A stretch of DNA of 8,256 nucleotides from Promethearchaeota archaeon (lineage in GTDB: Archaea; Asgardarchaeota; Lokiarchaeia; Sigynarchaeales; SOKP01). A program made the translations under genes and the position numbers. Below the pieces are notes generated by a model. It saw only the letters and a list, made by a program, of their open reading frames with translations, did not search any database and was not told where the DNA came from. The stretch is taken from positions 1 through 8,256 of the forward strand of contig JAEOTJ010000320.1 of assembly GCA_016839905.1 (NCBI GenBank). Reading direction: 5' to 3'. Shown piece after piece: positions 4,577 through 8,256 of this stretch. Position 1 is the first letter of the stretch; every line of letters starts with the position of its first letter.

Positions 4577-7006
4577 ATGAGTAAAAATAAAGAAGAAGAT
4601 GTTGAAATAAGGGCGCCTACTGCTACGGGGCGCCAAGGTCCCATGCTGGTTAAAGAAGATGGGGTAAAATTAGATCATCCTCGAAAAGACCTATGGAAAT
4701 TTCTCTTCTCTTATCTTTTACCTCATAAAAGAAAATTATATTTCTATTTAATTTTATTATTAGCGGGGACAGCAATTATGTCTTTTATCCCCATAATGGT
4801 TGCAAATATCATTGATAATGGAATAGTAGCAGGGAATTATCAATATGTCTTCTTAATGACTTATCTCTTTTTTATTTTAATGTTATTTATGGGCGTTTCC
4901 AATTATATCGCCACTTATGGGATTGGAAAAGCATCACAAAATGTTGTTTTTAAAATAAGGAAAGACATTTTCTCTAAACTACAAGATATGTCGTTAGCCT
5001 ATTTTGATACTAGACCCTCAGGAGATATTATATCAATAGCTACAAATGATGTTGATCAATTAAATCAATTAGTTGGGGGTCAATTTACACTAATTATTAC
5101 TAGTATAGTATCAATCTCTTTGACCATTGTTTTCATGTACATCCTTAATCCCCTATTAGCTACATTAAGTTTAGTTGTATTTCCTATTTTCTTAACAATG
5201 TTAAAGCTATTTAAAAAGAAAATCACGGGAGCTTTCAAGGAAACTAGAAAAAGTATTAGTAAAGTTACCTCCTCCATACAAGAAAATATAGCCGGAGCAA
5301 AAGAAATTCAAGCATATGGTCAAGAAGACAAAGCAACATCTGAGTTTGATGAAGCCAACAAGCAAAATTATGAGATGATGCTAAGAATAAGACAAGTAAT
5401 TTCTACTTTCTTTCCACTTGTAGCATTTGTTTCTACCTTAATAACAGTGAGCATCTTGACAATTGGGGGATTCGCAGTATTAGGAAATGTTTCAATTTTA
5501 GGAATAACAATTACAGTTGGGGTTCTCAGTGCTTTTATAATAATATTATCTCAATTTTTTCGCCCTTTTATGACTTTAATGCAAATTCAACAAATTATAG
5601 AATCCGCTTTAGCCGCAACTGATAGGATTCTATCTTTACTAGAAGAAGGCGTGGAAATTCCTGATCCTGAAAATCCTGAAAAATTAATTGATATTAAAGG
5701 AGAAATTCAGTTTAATGATGTAAGTTTTGGATATAATGTTGATGATGATAATGGAGATGGAAAAAAATCTCTTAAACCTGCTGTTCCTCCGATGATGGCA
5801 CAGAATCCAATGATGAAAAGAATTATTGAAACGATAAAAACATATCCAGAGCCATATTCCTCATTTATGTTGAAATATTCAATGATAATGCCCCAAGAGA
5901 TTAGTAACAAATTATTTATGGAATTAATGAATGTTAAACCCTCTCAAGTTCCTAAAATAATTGATAAAGTCTTGGCTGAATTTCAATATGCTGTACCAAA
6001 AACCAAAATGGCCAAAAAGCATCCTGAATATAAAACTAGGTTCCGGGGAAAACCTTCTATGCCAGGTAATCCAAGAATGATTATGATGATGGCAAAAGGT
6101 TTGGAAATGTCATTGAGTAATAAACCCGGTCTACAATCTGGAGGGGAGATGGGTGGTGGAGTAATGGGAAGCATTCCAAGTATAGAACCTAAAGAACTTG
6201 CCCGCATGTTAATAAGCATGAAAGTACCTCCAGAAGTCTTTGATGATTTTCCAAAAGTGGTTAGGGAATATATTAACGATCAAAAGAAATTGATGGAACA
6301 TGAACTATCAAGTGGATATGTATTAGAGAATGTTGATTTTAATATCCCTACTGGAACAACCTTAGCTATTGTTGGCGAAACGGGAGCTGGTAAAACAACA
6401 ATGATAAAATTGATCTCTCGTTTTTATGACATAAATAAGGGTTCAATTTCAATTGACGGGTTAGATATTCGGAAAGTTCTTAAAAAGGAATTAAGGGATT
6501 TAATCGGATTAGTCCCGCAAGATGCATTCATTTTCACGGGAACAATTAAAGAAAATCTACTATATGCTTTTGAGGATATTACTCCCGAGATTGAAGAAAA
6601 AATGATTCAAATCTCTAAATTTCTAGGATTACATAATTTCATAGAAACACTCCATAAAAAATATGAGATGAAATTAAAGGAGAATGGCTCTAATATCTCT
6701 ATAGGACAGAGACAATTGATTGCTTTTGCACGTGCGTTAATAACCAATCCAAAGATTTTAATATTAGACGAGGCTAGCAGCTCGGTCGATCCTTTTTCAG
6801 AGCGTTTAATCCAACAAGGTCTGGAAAAGTCATCGCAAGACCGCACGACTATTATCATAGCCCATAGATTATCAACTATCCGAAACGCAGATAGAATTAT
6901 TGTACTAGACAATCATAAAATCGTAGAAGAAGGGAATCATGAAGAATTAATTAATAAGAACGGAAAATATGCAGAATTAATTAAATATTCACAGTTTAAC
7001 AAATAA
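4577..7006 (+). CDS. ABC exporter half-transporter, consensus-site subunit with a large ATPase-domain insertion (LmrD/BmrD/TM288-like)
   Basis: This subunit has 809 residues, about 200 more than usual. A hydrophilic N-terminal extension (1-45) precedes six predicted membrane helices (about 56-78, 90-113, 168-190, 193-212, 276-300, 306-326), with loop motif AYFDTRPSGDIISIATNDVD at 141-160. The ATPase domain starts near 374. A-loop Tyr386 is followed by an insertion (387-578). Then come Walker A GETGAGKTT (600-608), Q-loop Gln648, Walker B Asp731, catalytic Glu732, D-loop SSVD and H-loop His763. The signature is ISIGQ (707-711) instead of LSGGQ, followed by RQLIAFARAL as in LmrD, MdlB and BmrD proteins. 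Its intact Walker B and His763 would pair with the partner's LSGGQ to form the hydrolytic site, while its ISIGQ faces the partner's Asp501/Gln532 site. It is translationally close to the upstream subunit, so one transcript should make the heterodimer. The frame runs cleanly through the insertion, so this is not a frameshift artefact. Confidence 0.95.
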   Translation: MSKNKEEDVEIRAPTATGRQGPMLVKEDGVKLDHPRKDLWKFLFSYLLPHKRKLYFYLILLLAGTAIMSFIPIMVANIIDNGIVAGNYQYVFLMTYLFFILMLFMGVSNYIATYGIGKASQNVVFKIRKDIFSKLQDMSLAYFDTRPSGDIISIATNDVDQLNQLVGGQFTLIITSIVSISLTIVFMYILNPLLATLSLVVFPIFLTMLKLFKKKITGAFKETRKSISKVTSSIQENIAGAKEIQAYGQEDKATSEFDEANKQNYEMMLRIRQVISTFFPLVAFVSTLITVSILTIGGFAVLGNVSILGITITVGVLSAFIIILSQFFRPFMTLMQIQQIIESALAATDRILSLLEEGVEIPDPENPEKLIDIKGEIQFNDVSFGYNVDDDNGDGKKSLKPAVPPMMAQNPMMKRIIETIKTYPEPYSSFMLKYSMIMPQEISNKLFMELMNVKPSQVPKIIDKVLAEFQYAVPKTKMAKKHPEYKTRFRGKPSMPGNPRMIMMMAKGLEMSLSNKPGLQSGGEMGGGVMGSIPSIEPKELARMLISMKVPPEVFDDFPKVVREYINDQKKLMEHELSSGYVLENVDFNIPTGTTLAIVGETGAGKTTMIKLISRFYDINKGSISIDGLDIRKVLKKELRDLIGLVPQDAFIFTGTIKENLLYAFEDITPEIEEKMIQISKFLGLHNFIETLHKKYEMKLKENGSNISIGQRQLIAFARALITNPKILILDEASSSVDPFSERLIQQGLEKSSQDRTTIIIAHRLSTIRNADRIIVLDNHKIVEEGNHEELINKNGKYAELIKYSQFNK
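5735..6310 (+). other. Met-rich inserted domain (residues 387-578) in the ABC subunit
   Basis: In the partner subunit the A-loop Tyr348 is 24 residues before Walker A. Here Tyr386 is 214 residues before it, so about 190 residues are added at one point, before the strand YVLENVDF. The insert starts with an acidic Asp/Gly linker (389-395), then a Pro/Met segment (PPMMAQNPMM, 404-413). Helical stretches follow: MKRIIETIKTY, then NKLFMELMN to VPKIIDKVLAEF. Next is a basic segment with MIMMMAKGLEM, a Gly-rich linker, and a final helical part (PKELARMLISM to NDQKKLMEHEL). I count 21 methionines in 192 residues and no cysteine. I do not recognise the domain. Base composition and codon use look like the rest of the gene. 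It should lie on the cytoplasmic face near the nucleotide-binding site. Confidence 0.85.
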
Positions 7007-7008
7007 AA

Positions 7009-7021
7009 TATTCTAAGAATA
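7009..7021. repeat. Short inverted repeat after the ABC operon
   Basis: TATTCT (7009-7014) and AGAATA (7016-7021) are perfect arms around one base, starting 2 nt after the TAA of the second ABC gene. As RNA the tight loop makes a weak hairpin; as DNA it could be a protein site. The remaining intergenic bases to 7067 are A/T-rich with no T-tract on the plus strand, so read-through into the hydrolase gene is plausible. Confidence 0.3.
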
Positions 7022-7067
7022 ATATACTATGCAATAAATTGATTAATAATAAAAAATTGAGATATTT

Positions 7068-7820
7068 ATGCCCTTCATAGAATTAGATGACAAGAAGATT
7101 TATTATCAGAGCAAGCTAGTTGATAATGATCGAGCATTGATTTTTATTCATGGAGCTGGAGAAAATCTAAATATATGGGAAAATCAGTTTAAGGTGGAGA
7201 TAAACTATAACCTAATCGCAATAGATTTACCTTCACATGGAAAGTCCGATAATTTTTCAAAACTTTCTCTTGATTTATATATTAGTTCCATAAAAGCACT
7301 TCTTGAAAAGTTAAATTTCAATAAAATTGTACTATGCGGTCATTCAATGGGAGGTGCAATCGCACAATCTTATTATCTTAAATTTCCAGATGAGATCAAT
7401 GCCCTTATTTTATGTGCTACGGGATCGCACTTAAAAACTAATCCTTTAATTTTTAAATTTATTAAAGAAAATTATCAAAAATTTTTAGATGTTATTCCAC
7501 CAATGGTCTTTCATAGAAACACTTCAAATGAAATCGTTCAAAATTGGCTAAAAGAACTTGATCCCGAAATAATATATGATGATTTTAAAATATGTGATAA
7601 ATTTGATACTTTTAATCAAACAAGTTTAATTGATGTTCCAAGCTTAATAATATGTGGAAAATCTGACCGTTTAACTCCTTTAAAGTATTCAGAATATCTT
7701 CATGAAAAAATCAAAAATTCTGAACTCACTATTATTCAGAATGCTGGACATGGTGTCATGATGGAAAAACCAGATGAAGTTAATAAAGCAATAGAAGATT
7801 TTTGTGAAAAAAACTACTAA
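7068..7820 (+). CDS. Alpha/beta-hydrolase fold enzyme
   Basis: This 250-residue cytoplasmic serine hydrolase is of typical length for the family. The oxyanion-hole motif is FIHGAG (His28-Gly29). The nucleophile elbow is GHSMGG with Ser93. The acid is probably Asp200 in CGKSDRLTP, and the catalytic histidine is His228 in NAGHGVMMEKP. A helical cap region (about 120-185) lies between the core strands and would set specificity. The signature resembles the large group of esterases, lactonases and C-C hydrolases (MhpC, PcaD and RutD-like), and the sequence alone does not tell which reaction it catalyses. There is no signal peptide. It follows the exporter operon by 61 nt on the same strand and may be cotranscribed. 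No SD precedes the ATG, and A/T-rich stretches around 7034-7050 could be its own TATA element. Confidence 0.92.
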   Translation: MPFIELDDKKIYYQSKLVDNDRALIFIHGAGENLNIWENQFKVEINYNLIAIDLPSHGKSDNFSKLSLDLYISSIKALLEKLNFNKIVLCGHSMGGAIAQSYYLKFPDEINALILCATGSHLKTNPLIFKFIKENYQKFLDVIPPMVFHRNTSNEIVQNWLKELDPEIIYDDFKICDKFDTFNQTSLIDVPSLIICGKSDRLTPLKYSEYLHEKIKNSELTIIQNAGHGVMMEKPDEVNKAIEDFCEKNY

Positions 7821-7831
7821 AAAAAATAAAC

Positions 7832-7838
7832 TTTTAAA
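7832..7838 (+). promoter_or_regulatory. TATA-like element of the partial 3' gene
   Basis: TTTTAAA, preceded by a purine-rich AAAAAATAAA stretch that could serve as BRE, is centred 27 nt before the ATG at 7862. This is the ideal distance for a leaderless transcript, and no SD precedes that ATG. It begins 11 nt after the hydrolase stop codon. Confidence 0.45.
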
Positions 7839-7861
7839 CTTTTGATGATAATTCTTCATTT

Positions 7862-8256
7862 ATGAATTTAGACGATTATAAAAATCTCTTTTTGGAAGGA
7901 AAAAAAAGTCAAACTCCAATAGAGGGAATCTGTGGTAGAATATTAAGGGGAAAATCACCTGAAGATTTTGAAACTCTTACTGATGATCCGGACAGAAAAA
8001 TCATAATGTTAATGGGGGGAGATGGTTTAGAGAAAATATTAGGTAAAACGGGCTATGAAACACTTATTGATATTGGTTACATGTTAGATTACATTGAGTA
8101 TAAAGTTAAAAGTGGATTTAATTTTAAAATAGTCATATTTAATGAAGGAGAATTAGCTAAACTTGCAACCTGGGAAAATTTAATTAATTTGGTTTCTGAA
8201 ATATATCCAGATGTGAAAGAAAAGATAGAGGCTAAAAAAGACCAATTGAAAAATAC
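7862..8256 (+). CDS. Hypothetical protein, 5' part only (runs off the window)
   Basis: The frame stays open from the ATG at 7862 to the window end (131 codons plus 2 nt), so the C-terminus is missing. It begins MNLDDYKNLFLEGKK. It has a mixed alpha/beta look: a Gly-rich turn MGGDGLEKILGKTGYE (about residues 50-65), a helix DIGYMLDYIEYKVKSG, a short strand FKIVIFN, then a helix with a single Trp and a Lys/Glu-rich end. There is no signal peptide or membrane span. I do not recognise the family and suggest no function. An in-frame TAA at 7835-7837 precludes an upstream start, and no earlier in-frame ATG exists. It is 41 nt downstream of the hydrolase gene with its own putative TATA element. Confidence 0.75.
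   Translation, partial: MNLDDYKNLFLEGKKSQTPIEGICGRILRGKSPEDFETLTDDPDRKIIMLMGGDGLEKILGKTGYETLIDIGYMLDYIEYKVKSGFNFKIVIFNEGELAKLATWENLINLVSEIYPDVKEKIEAKKDQLKN

Noticed and set aside
5080..6912. Several minus-strand open frames of 65-101 codons opposite the second ABC gene
   Set aside because: They overlap conserved ABC motifs entirely, have no initiation signals and give unstructured hydrophobic translations; they are antisense shadows.
4577..7006. The second ABC gene as a fusion with a mobile element or intein, given its extra length
   Set aside because: The insert shows no intein splice residues (no Cys/Ser junction with a terminal His-Asn) and no endonuclease or transposase motifs, and its codon use resembles the host gene.

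Overview
The window is A+T-rich and gene-dense, and it looks archaeal. Most genes that begin a transcription unit (227-1717, 1845-2585, 2798-4573 and the partial gene at 7862) have no Shine-Dalgarno (SD) sequence but an A/T-rich TATA-like element about 25-30 nt before the start codon, as expected for leaderless archaeal transcripts. The clear SD in the window (4561-4567) sits before the second gene of a tight operon. Lys/Glu/Ile-rich proteins, ATA/AGA codons and several unrecognised genes would suit an Asgard (Lokiarchaeia-like) genome. That placement is inference; there is no rRNA, tRNA or informational gene here to fix it.

Left part, minus strand. After a gene-free stretch (1-226) with two small inverted repeats comes a 496-residue protein built almost entirely of twelve tandem helical repeats (227-1717). 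Six diverged 35-residue units are followed by six 32-residue units, five of them nearly identical at DNA level. Upstream of it on the same strand is an unrecognised soluble, mostly helical 246-residue protein (1845-2585).

Right part, plus strand. A divergent promoter region (2586-2797) leads into two adjacent ABC half-exporters (2798-4573 and 4577-7006, 3 nt apart). Their motifs are complementary. The first has a degenerate Walker B/H-loop (Asp501, Gln532) with a perfect LSGGQ. The second has a canonical Walker B Glu732 and His763 with a degenerate ISIGQ signature. This is the pattern of a heterodimeric exporter with one catalytic and one degenerate ATP site (LmrC/LmrD, BmrC/BmrD, TM287/TM288 type). 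The second subunit carries an unusual Met-rich insertion of about 190 residues inside its ATPase domain, between the A-loop tyrosine and Walker A.

Downstream are an alpha/beta-hydrolase (7068-7820) with a visible Ser-Asp-His triad and the first 131 codons of an unrecognised protein (7862 to the window end).

The two most interesting items are the ABC-subunit insertion and the repeat protein, whose array shows recent in-frame, two-unit-step expansion and a 35-to-32-residue change of period.
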